In this document: piece by piece, positions 29,578 to 38,412 of the stretch | How positions within the stretch are numbered: position 1 is the stretch's first letter | How the letters are laid out: each line of letters starts with the position of its first letter | DNA from: Devosia faecipullorum | GTDB taxonomy: Bacteria; Pseudomonadota; Alphaproteobacteria; Rhizobiales; Devosiaceae | Assembly: GCF_015158295.1 (NCBI RefSeq) | Contig: NZ_JACDXV010000001.1 | Location: 1,101,897-1,165,896, forward strand | Reading direction: 5' to 3' | DNA length: 64,000 bases | The notes under the pieces: generated by a model | Told to the model about the DNA's origin: nothing | The model's input: only the letters and a program-made list of their open reading frames with translations | The model's database searches: none | Translations under genes and position numbers: made by a program

Positions 29578-30747
29578 ATGATCATCGAGCCCAAAATCCG
29601 TGGCTTCATCTGCACCACCGCCCATCCGACCGGCTGCGCCACCAATGTGCAGCGCCAGATCGACCATGTGACGATCAAGGGCGCAATCCCCTCGGACCGC
29701 AAGCGCGTCCTGGTGCTGGGCTGCTCGACCGGCTATGGCCTCGCCTCGCGCATCGTCACCACGTTCGGCAGCGGCGCCGACACGATCGGGGTCTCTTTCG
29801 AACGCGAGCCGGGCGAAACCAAGCCCGCTTCCGCCGGCTGGTACAATAACCGCGCCTTCGAGAACCGCGCCCGCGCCGCCGGCCGCAAGGCTGCCACCAT
29901 CGAGGGCGACGCCTTTTCCGACGCGGTCAAGGCCGAAACCATCGAGGCCATCAAGGCCAATCTTGGCCAGGTAGACCTGATCGTCTATTCGCTGGCCTCC
30001 CCGGTCCGCACCGATCCCAAGGACGGCGTGACCTATCGCTCGGTGATCAAGCCCTATGGTGGCCCGGTCACCTCAAAGACGCTCAATACTGGCACGGGCG
30101 AAGTTTCCGAGATCAGCGTCGAGCCGGCCAGCGAGGAAGAAGCCGCCGCCACCGTCAAGGTCATGGGCGGCGAGGATTGGGAACTCTGGATCGCCGCGCT
30201 CGCCGAGGCGGGCGTACTGGCCGACAATTTCCTCTCGCTCAATTATACCTATCTCGGGTCCGAACTGACCTGGCCAATCTACCACAAGGGTACATTGGGC
30301 AAGGCCAAGGCCGACCTCGACCGCGCCGCCGCCGCCATCCGTACCGTCCATGGCGCCCATGCTGCTCATGTCGTGGCGCTCAAGGCCGTGGTCACCCAGG
30401 CCAGTTCCGCCATCCCGGTCGTGCCACTCTATGGCACGCTGCTGATCAAGGTGGAGGACGAAATGGGGCTCGGCGAAGGCCCGATCCAGCAGATCGACCG
30501 GCTGTTCCGCGACAAGCTGCAAGGCGACCCCGCACTGGATGAAGAAAGCCGCATCCGCGTCGACGATTGGGAATTGTCTCCCGCCATGCAGGCGGAATTG
30601 GCCAAGCGCTGGGGCGCCCTCACCACCGAGACCCTGTCCGACCTCGCCGACCTGCCCAAATATCGCGAGGAATTCCTGAAGCTGTTCGGCTTTGCCGTGG
30701 GCGGCGTCGACTACAGCAAGGATGTAGACCCCCGCGTGGTGGACTAA
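29578..30747 (+). CDS. fabV: Enoyl-ACP / trans-2-enoyl-CoA reductase FabV
   Basis: FabV-type NADH-dependent enoyl reductase (389 aa; the family is about 390-400) for the last step of fatty-acid elongation. CTTAHPTGC near the N-terminus and the cofactor loop VLVLGCSTGYGLASRI (44-59) are family hallmarks. The active-site spacing Tyr-X8-Lys is intact as Tyr235 (IYHKGTLGKAK) to Lys244, the same numbering as characterised FabV proteins. FabV enzymes are generally insensitive to triclosan. GAGGAG lies upstream of the ATG. It appears monocistronic, ending before a palindromic repeat shared with the convergent epmB. Confidence 0.95.
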   Translation: MIIEPKIRGFICTTAHPTGCATNVQRQIDHVTIKGAIPSDRKRVLVLGCSTGYGLASRIVTTFGSGADTIGVSFEREPGETKPASAGWYNNRAFENRARAAGRKAATIEGDAFSDAVKAETIEAIKANLGQVDLIVYSLASPVRTDPKDGVTYRSVIKPYGGPVTSKTLNTGTGEVSEISVEPASEEEAAATVKVMGGEDWELWIAALAEAGVLADNFLSLNYTYLGSELTWPIYHKGTLGKAKADLDRAAAAIRTVHGAHAAHVVALKAVVTQASSAIPVVPLYGTLLIKVEDEMGLGEGPIQQIDRLFRDKLQGDPALDEESRIRVDDWELSPAMQAELAKRWGALTTETLSDLADLPKYREEFLKLFGFAVGGVDYSKDVDPRVVD

Positions 30748-30830
30748 GACTTTTCGCCAGAGCCACGGAAGCAGTCCCGCGCGAGCGGGAATCCCTGTTT
30801 GGGTCGACCTTCATTTGCTCCCCCCTCCTT

Positions 30831-30902
30831 CGTCATTGCCGGGCCTGTCCCGGCAATCCATCTCGCGGCGGCATGGACCGCCCGGACAATGACGATGGAG
30901 GG
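30831..30902. repeat. REP-like palindromic repeat, family 1, copy D
   Basis: The arm CGTCATTGCCGGGCCTGTCC pairs with a shorter right arm (CCCGGACAATGACGATGGAG), separated by GGCGGCATGGACC as in copy A. It lies between the convergent fabV and epmB genes, where it could terminate transcription from both sides. Confidence 0.8.
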
Positions 30903-30917
30903 CAGATTTCCCCAGGT

Positions 30918-31973
30918 CTATTGGTCGGCAGAAGTAGCGGGTGGGTATTCGTGCTCCCCGCCCTGCCAGTCGCGGATTGCAAAACAGCCGTCGCTGCCGG
31001 CGATATTGGCGGCGGCGATATTGGCCTTGCCATAGCCCCCGGGAATGTCGAGCACATAGGTGGGCTGGCATAGTCCGGAAATCCGACCGCGCAGCGCCGC
31101 GACCAACGCCTGCCCCTCCTCGATGCCGACCCGGAAATGCCCGGTGCCCGGCGCCAGGTCGGGATGGTGCAGATAATAGGGGCGAATGCGGTTTTCAACG
31201 AAGCCGCGCATCAGAGCGGCCAGCGTTTCCACATCATCATTGACGCCCCTGAGCAGCACGGACTGGCTGATCAGGACGATGCCGCCAGCGACCAACAGAT
31301 CGAAACCGCGCCGGGCCGCTGCCGTCAATTCGCGCGGATGATTGGCGTGTACCGCCAGATAGGTGGTCTTGCCGCTGGCAAGCAGCGCTCCGAGCATGGC
31401 CGCGTCGATCCGCTCCGGTTCCACCACAGGCACGCGGGTATGGAAGCGCACAACTTTGACATGGGCGATGCCGGCCAGTTTCTCCATGATCGCCCGCAGC
31501 CGCCTGGGCGAGAGCACCAAGGGGTCACCGCCGGTAAGAATCACTTCCCAGATTTGCTCATGGGCGGCGATATAGGAGATCGCGGCATCGAGTTCCGCCG
31601 GCGTCAGCGTACCCAATCCTTGCGGCCCGACCATTTCGCGGCGGAAACAGAACCGGCAATAGACCGGGCAGACATGCACCGCCTTGAGCAGCACCCGGTC
31701 GGGATAGCGATGCACGATCCCTTCCACCGGCGAATGGGCAAGATCGCCAATGGGATCGGCGCGTTCCTCGGGCGTCGTGACGAGTTCGGCGGAGGTGGGC
31801 ACGAATTGGCGCGCCATCGGATCGTCGGGATCGGTCGGATCGATGAGGTCGAGCATGGCCGGCGTGATGGCGATGGCGTATTTTTCGGCGACGGCCTGGA
31901 TGTCTGCACCATTATCCAGCAGCCCGGCCTCGACCAATCCCGCGACGCTTTTGATGGGGAGGCGGGAGCTCAT
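30918..31973 (-). CDS. epmB: EF-P (R)-beta-lysylation pathway lysine 2,3-aminomutase EpmB
   Basis: Radical-SAM enzyme of the KamA family (351 aa). The CxxxCxxC cluster motif CPVYCRFC has Cys102, Cys106 and Cys109. EVILTGGDPLVLS, HTRVPVVEPERID and PYYLHHPDLAPGTGHFRV are aminomutase hallmarks including PLP-site segments. EpmB converts (S)-alpha-lysine to (R)-beta-lysine, which EpmA attaches to EF-P. The neighbours epmA (ATGA overlap at 31970) and efp identify this as EpmB and not a catabolic KamA. It is shorter than KamA (about 415 aa), as expected. Confidence 0.95.
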   Translation of the reverse strand: MSSRLPIKSVAGLVEAGLLDNGADIQAVAEKYAIAITPAMLDLIDPTDPDDPMARQFVPTSAELVTTPEERADPIGDLAHSPVEGIVHRYPDRVLLKAVHVCPVYCRFCFRREMVGPQGLGTLTPAELDAAISYIAAHEQIWEVILTGGDPLVLSPRRLRAIMEKLAGIAHVKVVRFHTRVPVVEPERIDAAMLGALLASGKTTYLAVHANHPRELTAAARRGFDLLVAGGIVLISQSVLLRGVNDDVETLAALMRGFVENRIRPYYLHHPDLAPGTGHFRVGIEEGQALVAALRGRISGLCQPTYVLDIPGGYGKANIAAANIAGSDGCFAIRDWQGGEHEYPPATSADQ

Positions 31974-33019
31974 TCGGCCACCGGCGCCCAGAGCACCGCC
32001 TCGATCCTTTGCGCGCCGGTGGCCAGCATCACCAGCCGGTCGAAGCCCAATGCCACCCCGCTCGCCTCCGGCATGAAATCGAGCGCGGCGAGAAAATCTT
32101 CGTCCAGTGGATAGCGCTCGCCATAAAGCCGGTGCTTTTCGGCCATCTCCGCCTCGAACCGGCGGCGCTGTTCCACGGGATCGGTCAATTCGCCGAAGCC
32201 ATTGGCCAGTTCGACCCCGCAGGCGTAGATCTCGAACCGCTCCGAGACGCGCCGATCGCCCGGCACAGGCCGCGCCAGCGCCGCTTCGCAGGCCGGGTAG
32301 CGGTCGAGCACCGTGACCTGCCCATTGCCAAGTTGCGGCTCGACCTTTTCGACGAGGATTTGGGTGAAGAGATAGGACCAGGCTCGGTCGTCGGGCACGG
32401 CCAGGCCCACCCGTTCCATCTGCGCCGCCAACGCCTCGCCATCGGGAACGCCGTCATCGTCCATACTGGCCAGAAGGTCGATCCCGGCATGAAGGCTGAA
32501 CGCTTCAGCGACGCTGATCCGCTCCGCCAAAGCCCGTGGATCGCAGGTTCGATCGCGGAACTGGAACCGGCCGATCCCGGTCACGTCCGCCGCCAGCCGG
32601 ATCAGCGCCAGACTATCCTCGATGATCGTTTCATAGGGGGCATTGGCGCGGTAGAACTCGAGCATGGTGAATTCGGGGTGATGCAGGGCGCTGCGCTCAC
32701 GATTGCGCCAGACATGCTGAAGGCTGGCGATCCGCGTCTCCCCTGCCGCCAGCAGCTTCTTCATGGTGAATTCGGGCGAGGTATGAAGGTACATGGCCTG
32801 CCCCAGCCCGTCATTGCCGATCATGTTCGTGCCGAAGGCATGCAGATGCGTCTCGTTGCCGGGGGAGCGTTGCAGGCCCGGCGGGTCAACCACGAGGAAG
32901 TCCCGCTCGGCCAGCCAATTGCGCGTGGCGGCATCGAGGCGCGCGCGCGCCAACAATGCCGGCCGCCGGTCGGCATGGCGTTCGGGATGCCAAAAGGGCG
33001 TTGTGGTAAAAGCCGTCAT
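31970..33019 (-). CDS. epmA: EF-P--(R)-beta-lysine ligase EpmA (GenX/PoxA)
   Basis: A 349-aa paralogue of the class II lysyl-tRNA synthetase catalytic core that lacks the anticodon-binding domain. Motif 2 is VWRNRERSALHHPEFTMLEF. Motif 3 is GVALGFDRLVML. TSPEFTMKKLLAAG is conserved in EpmA. It activates (R)-beta-lysine and joins it to the EF-P lysine. It overlaps epmB by ATGA and diverges from efp across about 130 bp, an intergenic region that must contain both promoters. Confidence 0.95.
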   Translation of the reverse strand: MTAFTTTPFWHPERHADRRPALLARARLDAATRNWLAERDFLVVDPPGLQRSPGNETHLHAFGTNMIGNDGLGQAMYLHTSPEFTMKKLLAAGETRIASLQHVWRNRERSALHHPEFTMLEFYRANAPYETIIEDSLALIRLAADVTGIGRFQFRDRTCDPRALAERISVAEAFSLHAGIDLLASMDDDGVPDGEALAAQMERVGLAVPDDRAWSYLFTQILVEKVEPQLGNGQVTVLDRYPACEAALARPVPGDRRVSERFEIYACGVELANGFGELTDPVEQRRRFEAEMAEKHRLYGERYPLDEDFLAALDFMPEASGVALGFDRLVMLATGAQRIEAVLWAPVAE

Positions 33020-33148
33020 TGTCGGTTTATTGCCGTCCGGTCTGGCGAAATGGCGCGGAATAGTTTATCGGGCGCTCGACAGTACATATAGCGGCGCTCG
33101 CAGAGCTCAGGCTCTAAACCGCGCCCGCGACACGAACAAGGAAGAAAT

Positions 33149-33718
33149 ATGGTCAAAGTCATCGCCTCGTCGCTGCGCAAAGGCCATGTGGTCGAACAGG
33201 ACAACAATCTGCATGTGGTCCTTACCGCTGAAAACGTGCATCCCGGCAAAGGCAATTCGGTAACCAACGTCACCATGCGCCGCATTTCCGATGGCGTGAA
33301 GGTGATCGGCCGCTGGCGCACCGTGGAAATGGTCGAAAAGGCCGATGTCGATGATCGCGAATACGATTATCTCTATTCGGACGGCGAAGGCCACCACTTC
33401 ATGGAGCCGGCCACCTATGAGCAGATCACCGTCGGCGACGACGTGGTTGGCGACCAGAAGGCCTATCTGACCGATGGCATGAAAGTGCACCTGATGACCC
33501 ATGAGGGCATCGCGCTCTCCATGGAACTGCCGCAGCGCCTGACCTTCGAGATCGTCGAGACCGAGCCGGTGGTCAAGGGCCAGACGGCCTCCTCTTCCTA
33601 CAAGCCTGCCGTGCTCAACAATGGCCTGCGCGTCATGGTCCCGCCCCATATCGACGCCGGCACGCGCATCGTCATCCTGACCGAAGACAATTCCTACGTC
33701 GAGCGCGCCAAGGACTGA
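33149..33718 (+). CDS. efp: Translation elongation factor P
   Basis: EF-P (189 aa), which binds between the P and E sites to rescue ribosomes stalled at polyproline. It has the usual three beta-barrel domains. The loop HPGKGNS carries Lys34, the site of beta-lysylation, matching the adjacent epmA and epmB genes. The C-terminal segment ([20 protein letters not shown]) is a typical domain III. A GC-rich hairpin follows the stop codon. Confidence 0.97.
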   Translation: MVKVIASSLRKGHVVEQDNNLHVVLTAENVHPGKGNSVTNVTMRRISDGVKVIGRWRTVEMVEKADVDDREYDYLYSDGEGHHFMEPATYEQITVGDDVVGDQKAYLTDGMKVHLMTHEGIALSMELPQRLTFEIVETEPVVKGQTASSSYKPAVLNNGLRVMVPPHIDAGTRIVILTEDNSYVERAKD

Positions 33719-33762
33719 CGGCCGACTGCGCTCGCAGGGCCGGGCCTATCCACAAACGCCAT

Positions 33763-33795
33763 ATGAAAACGGGCCCCGATGGGCCCGTATTTCAT
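33763..33795. terminator. Bidirectional intrinsic terminator between efp and a DUF892 gene
   Basis: The perfect stem ACGGGCCC / GGGCCCGT with loop CGAT is flanked by ATGAAA on the left and TTTCAT on the right. The structure gives an A/T-rich tail on either strand. It sits between convergent genes, so it likely stops transcription in both directions. Confidence 0.8.
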
Positions 33796-33810
33796 TGCCT
33801 TTTGGCTGGC

Positions 33811-34299
33811 TCAAGCGGCCTTGAGATTGACCGAGCTTTTCGCCAGGCTCGACAGTTTGGCGTCGGTCGCTTCTTCTTCCTTGAGGGTTTGCAGGAACAG
33901 GTTCATCGCGTCCTTGTGGCCCAACTGCTTGGCCCAGGTCGCCAAAGTGCCGTAGCGGGCCATTTCGTAGTGCTCCACCGCCTGCGCCGACGAAACGAGA
34001 CCGGCATCGAGCGCGGACGTGCCCTTGAACTCGTCCATGATCTCCTTGCCTTCCTCGATGATGCCCAAAATAGCGTCGCAGGTCTTGCCGCGCGGCGCCT
34101 TGCCGAGCATTTCGAACACCTGCTCAAGCCGTTCCACATGCACTTCGGTCTCGTTGCGGTGCTGCTCGAATCCCGCCTTCAATTCAGCCGATTGGGCGGC
34201 CTTGGCCATTTTCGGCAAGGCTTTGAGGATTTGCCGCTCGGCGTAATAGATGTCTTTGAGTGTATCGAGGAACAGATCGTCCAATTGCCTGTCAGCCAT
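33811..34299 (-). CDS. DUF892 / YciF-type ferritin-like protein
   Basis: A 162-aa helical protein of the DUF892 (YciE/YciF) family. It begins DRQLDDLFLDTLKDIYYAER and continues with ILKALPKMAKAAQSAELKAG, HVERLEQVFEMLG, VEHYEMARYGTLATWAKQLG and a helical C-terminus. Glu and His residues in these helices are arranged as in the ferritin-like four-helix bundle. Members are stress-associated in enterobacteria; the biochemical role is unclear. The frame is open to 34383, but the family N-terminus supports the ATG at 34297-34299. Confidence 0.88.
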   Translation of the reverse strand: MADRQLDDLFLDTLKDIYYAERQILKALPKMAKAAQSAELKAGFEQHRNETEVHVERLEQVFEMLGKAPRGKTCDAILGIIEEGKEIMDEFKGTSALDAGLVSSAQAVEHYEMARYGTLATWAKQLGHKDAMNLFLQTLKEEEATDAKLSSLAKSSVNLKAA

Positions 34300-34391
34300 T
34301 CTTTCATTTCCATTGCGGACGTCGTGATGACGCTGGTCGAGCAACGGCAGGGCGCGGCGCGAAGTTCCTCCTGCCCCGATCACTTCCTCGG

Positions 34392-35360
34392 TCAGAAAAA
34401 TCTGGAGCTAAGCCAGGCCATCTGTTCGCGCTCCTGAAAGACCTGCCCGCCTTCGTGATTGTTGAACTCATATTCCATGAGTATCTTTTCCGCTCCACCA
34501 AAGGCCCTGAACGCGGCAAAGACGGTCGAGGGCGGACAGATGTCGTCCATCAGGGCCGCCGAGAACAGCGCGGCTGCCTTGCTCTGGCGTGCAAAGTTGA
34601 CGCCGTCGAAATAGCGCAGGGTCTCGAAGACCGCCGCACTCTTGTCTCGGTGCTGAGCCAGGAACCGCACGATTTCGAGATAGGGGTCGCGCCCGGCAAT
34701 GCGGACTGCACGAGGAAAATCGCAGAGAAAGGGCACGTCCGGCATCACCGCCTTGACGCGGGCATCGAGGCCCGCGACCGCCAGCGCAATGCCGCCGCCC
34801 TGGCTGGCACCGCACACGGCGATGCGTTCGGGATCGACTGCATCAAGAGCCGCCAGCGCATCGATGGCCAATACCGCGTCGGTGAAGACGCGGCGGTAAT
34901 AATAGTCGTTCTTGTCGAGCACGCCCTTGGTCATCATCCCAGGGATCTGGCTGGTCGATCCAACCGGATCGGGCGTCGCCCCGGTGCTCCAGCTCGAGCC
35001 CTGTCCGCGCGTATCCATGCGGAAATAGGCGAAGCCCGACGCCGCCCAATGCAAAAGCTCGTGCGGGAAGCCGCGACCACCGCCATAGCCCACATATTGC
35101 ACCAGAAGCGGCAGGCGGCCTTCCCGGTTCCGGGGCAGGACCAGCCAGCCCTTGACGGGATGGCCGCCAAAGCCGGGAAATGTGACGTCGAACACCTCGA
35201 CCAGCTTGAGCGTGGTTTCCGCCGGAACGATGGACACACTGCCGCCCATCCCGCGCGCCTCGGCCAATGTCGCCTCCCAGAAGGCGGCAAAGTCGGCGGG
35301 CATGGTGACGGCGCTCTCATAGGCGTCGATGGCGGGATGAACGAGGTCGGGAAAGGGCAC
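34392..35360 (-). CDS. Acetylxylan esterase / cephalosporin-C deacetylase family (CE7)
   Basis: Alpha/beta hydrolase of 322 aa with the CE7 signature. The nucleophile Ser186 is in GASQGGG, Asp272 is in MDDICPPST and His302 is in NNHEGG. RGQGSSW (about 118-124) and GVLDKNDYYYRRVFTDA are also CE7 hallmarks. These enzymes remove acetyl groups from xylo-oligosaccharides or cephalosporin C and are cytoplasmic; no signal peptide is seen. It lies downstream of the nucleoside hydrolase gene on the same strand with a 129-bp gap. Confidence 0.9.
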   Translation of the reverse strand: MPFPDLVHPAIDAYESAVTMPADFAAFWEATLAEARGMGGSVSIVPAETTLKLVEVFDVTFPGFGGHPVKGWLVLPRNREGRLPLLVQYVGYGGGRGFPHELLHWAASGFAYFRMDTRGQGSSWSTGATPDPVGSTSQIPGMMTKGVLDKNDYYYRRVFTDAVLAIDALAALDAVDPERIAVCGASQGGGIALAVAGLDARVKAVMPDVPFLCDFPRAVRIAGRDPYLEIVRFLAQHRDKSAAVFETLRYFDGVNFARQSKAAALFSAALMDDICPPSTVFAAFRAFGGAEKILMEYEFNNHEGGQVFQEREQMAWLSSRFF

Positions 35361-35489
35361 GACAAGGCTCCGGCAATGGGAATTTCAGTAAAGGCAATCT
35401 GCTGCCACCCAGACCGGATTTCCAGCCGGGTGACAAACTTGCCCACCGCTCATTCCACCGCAGCCCCGTGCGCGCTGCCGGGGTCTGTT

Positions 35490-36443
35490 CTATGGCCGCC
35501 GCACGATTGAGCGAAAATGCTCGAGCACGTTCGGTCCATCGACGCCGACACAGATGGTCTGGCCGGGCCGTCCCTCCCAGGCCGAATGCACGCCGCCGCG
35601 TTCTTCGGGCCAAAATGCCGTCTGGCCCACAGCCAGGCCATCGCGCACCACCGCGATCGCCCCGCGCCGGACCGTGAACCATTCGGGGTGAAGTGCATAA
35701 GTGACGGCAAGCAGGTCATGCCCGACCACGCCGGACAACCCCATGACCTGTTGATAGAATCGGGCGTAATGACCGCACATCTGGCGGAGCAGGTCGCCGT
35801 TTTCTCCGGCTTCGTCGGCCAGCAGCGCCAAATAGTCATTGTCGAGAATGATGTCGTGGGTGACGTCGAGCCCCACCACGGTCACCGGCCAGGCAGCGGC
35901 GAAAATCTCGTCTGCCGCCACCGGATCGCCGTGGATATTGGCTTCGGCCAGCGGGGTGATATTGCCGCCTCGCCCCTCATAGCCAAAGGCGCCGCCCATG
36001 ATGATCACCGCCTTGGTGAGCCCGGCAATGTCGGGCGCCTGCCGCAGGGCCAACGCCAGATTGGTCATGCGGCCCACCGCGATGATGGTCACTTCGCCCG
36101 GATGGGCCCGAACCGCATCGATAATGAATTGGGTCGCCGCACCGGGCTGAAGTCCGGTCTCATCCAGTTCGGGAATGGCGATATCGCCCAGCCCGTTCTG
36201 TCCATGCACGAGGACCGGTTCGGCCTTGGCCACACCATCCAGCGTCTCGCCCGCACCTCGGATCACCGGCGCGGAAATGCCGAATTCCCGGCGCAGGAAC
36301 AGGGCATTGCGCGTCGTCGTGGCGATGTCGGCATTGCCCACAACGGTGGTGATGCCCAAAAGCTCCACCTCCGGCAATTTGCTGAGATAGAGCAGGGCCA
36401 TGGCATCATCGATGCCCGGATCGGTGTCAAAGATAACCTTCAT
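35490..36443 (-). CDS. Inosine/uridine-preferring nucleoside hydrolase
   Basis: N-ribohydrolase of the IunH family (317 aa) that splits ribonucleosides into base and ribose. The Ca2+-binding DTDPGIDD motif is at residues 6-13. GAFGYEGRGGNITPLAEANI supplies further metal and ribose contacts, and VVGLDVTHDIIL follows, as in the family. Exact base preference cannot be read from sequence. The promoter region is shared with the divergent F420 operon, whose operator lies at 36536-36561. Confidence 0.93.
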   Translation of the reverse strand: MKVIFDTDPGIDDAMALLYLSKLPEVELLGITTVVGNADIATTTRNALFLRREFGISAPVIRGAGETLDGVAKAEPVLVHGQNGLGDIAIPELDETGLQPGAATQFIIDAVRAHPGEVTIIAVGRMTNLALALRQAPDIAGLTKAVIIMGGAFGYEGRGGNITPLAEANIHGDPVAADEIFAAAWPVTVVGLDVTHDIILDNDYLALLADEAGENGDLLRQMCGHYARFYQQVMGLSGVVGHDLLAVTYALHPEWFTVRRGAIAVVRDGLAVGQTAFWPEERGGVHSAWEGRPGQTICVGVDGPNVLEHFRSIVRRP

Positions 36444-36535
36444 TCGTCTCGCCGTCTTTCGCGGGGGATAGCATTATCCCCTCATTGTCGTGATATCGTG
36501 CGCGGTCTCTAGCACGAAGCCACTTGACTATCGAC

Positions 36536-36561
36536 ATTTTTTGACCAAACGATCAAAAAAT
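36536..36561. promoter_or_regulatory. Operator-like palindrome in the fgd promoter region
   Basis: Perfect 9-bp inverted repeat ATTTTTTGA and TCAAAAAAT with an 8-bp centre. The inner 18 bp, TTTGACCAAACGATCAAA, read on the other strand match the palindrome at 41248-41265 in 16 of 18 positions. A -35-like TTGACT lies at 36524-36529, so a bound protein would cover the promoter. The half-site TTGACCA resembles that of TetR-type regulators such as RutR, recalled from knowledge. The cognate regulator is not identified. Confidence 0.7.
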
Positions 36562-36587
36562 AGATCGACGGCATTCGGGAGGAAACC

Positions 36588-37598
36588 ATGCGCTTCGGTT
36601 ACAAGGCGTCGGCCGAGCAATTCGGCCCCAATGACCTGCTGCGCTTTGTGGTCGAGGCAGAACAGGCCGGCTTCGATTCGGCCTTCGTCTCCGACCATTT
36701 CCAGCCCTGGAAACATACCGATGGCCATGCTCCCTTCGCGCCCGGCTGGATGTCTGCGGTCTTGGCGCGCACCGAAAAGATCGTGCTGGGCACCTCGGTG
36801 CTGACCCCGACATTTCGCCTGCATCCCACCGTCGTCGCCCATGCCTTCGGCACGATGGGCGCCATGTTTCCAGGCCGCGTCATCCTCGGCGTCGGCACCG
36901 GCGAGGGACTGAACGAAGTTCCCGCCACCGGCATGGAATGGCCAGAGCTCAAGGAACGTTCGGCCCGGCTGCGCGAAGCCATCAAGCTGATCCGCCAGCT
37001 CTGGACCGAGGATCGCGTGTCCTTCGAGGGGCAATATTACAAGACCGTCAACGCCACCATCTATGACAAGCCCGACCAGCCGGTGCCGATCTATATTGCC
37101 GCCGGCGGTCCGCTCAATGCCAAATATGCCGGCCGCGCCGGCGACGGTTTCATCTGCACCTCCGGCAAGGGCGCCGAACTCTATGTCGATCAATTGCTGC
37201 CCAATGTCGAAGCCGGCCGCGCCGAAAGCGACCGTTCGGGTCAGGCTTTCGAGCGCATGATCGAGGTCAAGGTATCGTTCGATCCCGATGGCGACCGCGC
37301 ACTGGAAGATTGCCGCAATTGGGCCGCCCTCTCGCTTTCCGCCGAGGAAAAGCACTCGGTGCAGGATGCCGAGGAAATGGAACGGCTCGCTGCCGCCCTC
37401 CCCATCGAGCGGGTGGCGAAGCGCTGGATCGTCTCGTCCGACCCCGACGAGCATGTCGCGGCCATCAAGACCTATATCGATTATGGCTTCGACCATCTGG
37501 TGTTCCACGCACCGGGCACCGACCAGAGCCGGTTCATCGACCTTTACGCCCGGGACATCCTGCCAAGGCTGCGCCAAATGGTCGGCAAAAATGCCTAG
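36588..37598 (+). CDS. fgd: F420-dependent glucose-6-phosphate dehydrogenase
   Basis: A 336-aa LLM-superfamily enzyme closely resembling mycobacterial Fgd1. It oxidises glucose-6-phosphate to 6-phosphogluconolactone and reduces F420 to F420H2. The N-terminus GYKASAEQF is the Fgd signature. Counterparts of the key Fgd1 residues are present: Asp36 and His37 (SDHFQPW), Trp41 and Glu106 ([10 protein letters not shown]). The phosphate-binding Lys, Lys and Arg of [15 protein letters not shown] and [10 protein letters not shown] are also present. GGGAGGA precedes the ATG. It is the first gene of a five-gene operon and overlaps cofE by 8 bp. Such a true Fgd is unusual in Proteobacteria, and transfer from Actinobacteria is plausible. 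Confidence 0.93.
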   Translation: MRFGYKASAEQFGPNDLLRFVVEAEQAGFDSAFVSDHFQPWKHTDGHAPFAPGWMSAVLARTEKIVLGTSVLTPTFRLHPTVVAHAFGTMGAMFPGRVILGVGTGEGLNEVPATGMEWPELKERSARLREAIKLIRQLWTEDRVSFEGQYYKTVNATIYDKPDQPVPIYIAAGGPLNAKYAGRAGDGFICTSGKGAELYVDQLLPNVEAGRAESDRSGQAFERMIEVKVSFDPDGDRALEDCRNWAALSLSAEEKHSVQDAEEMERLAAALPIERVAKRWIVSSDPDEHVAAIKTYIDYGFDHLVFHAPGTDQSRFIDLYARDILPRLRQMVGKNA

Positions 37599-38409
37599 CG
37601 CCCCGCGATTGTCCGTCTGGGGCATGACCGGACTGCCCGAAATAAGGCCGGGCGATGATCTGGTGGCCCTGATCGCCGCTGCATCCGGTCGCCAGTCGGA
37701 GGCAGAGCACGATCTCGCCCTGCAAGCGGGAGACATCGTCGTCGTCACCTCCAAAATCGTCTCCAAATCCGAAGGCATGCAGGTGCCAGCCTCCGAGCGC
37801 GAACAGGCCATCGCCGCCGACACGGTGCGCGTTGTTGCCGAGCGGGTGCATCCCGGAGGCACTTTCCGCATTGTCGAAACCCGCCAGGGCCTGGTCATGG
37901 CTGCTGCCGGCATCGACATGTCCAACGTCCCCGAGGGCACCGCGCTGCGCCTGCCGGCCGACCCCGACGCGTCGGCCCGCGCCCTCTGCGCCGGGCTCCG
38001 TGAGGCACTCGGCGTCGAGATCGGCGTCATCATCACCGACACGATTGGCCGCGCCTGGCGCGTCGGCCAGACCGACATGGCCATCGGCGCCGCAGGCGTG
38101 CAATTGACCGACGATCTGCGTGGCGCCAATGACGCCAATGGCCGACCGCTTCACGTCACCCAGGCCGTGGTGGCCGACGAAATCGCCGGCGCCGCCGATC
38201 TGGTCAAGGGCAAGACCACTGGCATACCCGTGGCCGTGGTTCGCGGCCTTGCGCGTTTCGTGACCGATCTGGACACGCCCGGCGCCCGCAGCCTCACCCG
38301 CACCGGCGACGACGACATGTTCCGCTTCGGCTCCGCCGAAGCCTATCGCCTCGGCTATGAAGCGGCCCTGGCTGAAATCAACGCCAAAGCCAAGCAGCGT
38401 CAGGATTGA
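37591..38409 (+). CDS. cofE: Coenzyme F420-0:L-glutamate / F420-1 gamma-glutamyl ligase
   Basis: Stand-alone CofE (272 aa) that adds L-glutamate residues to F420-0 using GTP, the last step of F420 maturation. Motifs include [19 protein letters not shown], the acidic metal-site segment [21 protein letters not shown] and [15 protein letters not shown], all CofE hallmarks. It lacks the nitroreductase-like C-terminal domain of mycobacterial FbiB. The ATG at 37591 lies inside the fgd 3' end. An in-frame opening back to 37288 only shadows fgd. No cofC, cofD, cofG or cofH homologue is visible in this window. Confidence 0.93.
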   Translation: MPSAPRLSVWGMTGLPEIRPGDDLVALIAAASGRQSEAEHDLALQAGDIVVVTSKIVSKSEGMQVPASEREQAIAADTVRVVAERVHPGGTFRIVETRQGLVMAAAGIDMSNVPEGTALRLPADPDASARALCAGLREALGVEIGVIITDTIGRAWRVGQTDMAIGAAGVQLTDDLRGANDANGRPLHVTQAVVADEIAGAADLVKGKTTGIPVAVVRGLARFVTDLDTPGARSLTRTGDDDMFRFGSAEAYRLGYEAALAEINAKAKQRQD

Positions 38410-38412
38410 TCC

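Noticed and set aside
37288..37590. N-terminal extension of CofE inside fgd
   Set aside because: CofE similarity starts after the ATG at 37591; the extension is out-of-frame fgd sequence.
36528..38138. A 536-codon minus-strand frame across fgd and cofE
   Set aside because: Its sequence is low-complexity antisense translation, while fgd and cofE match their families in full on the plus strand.
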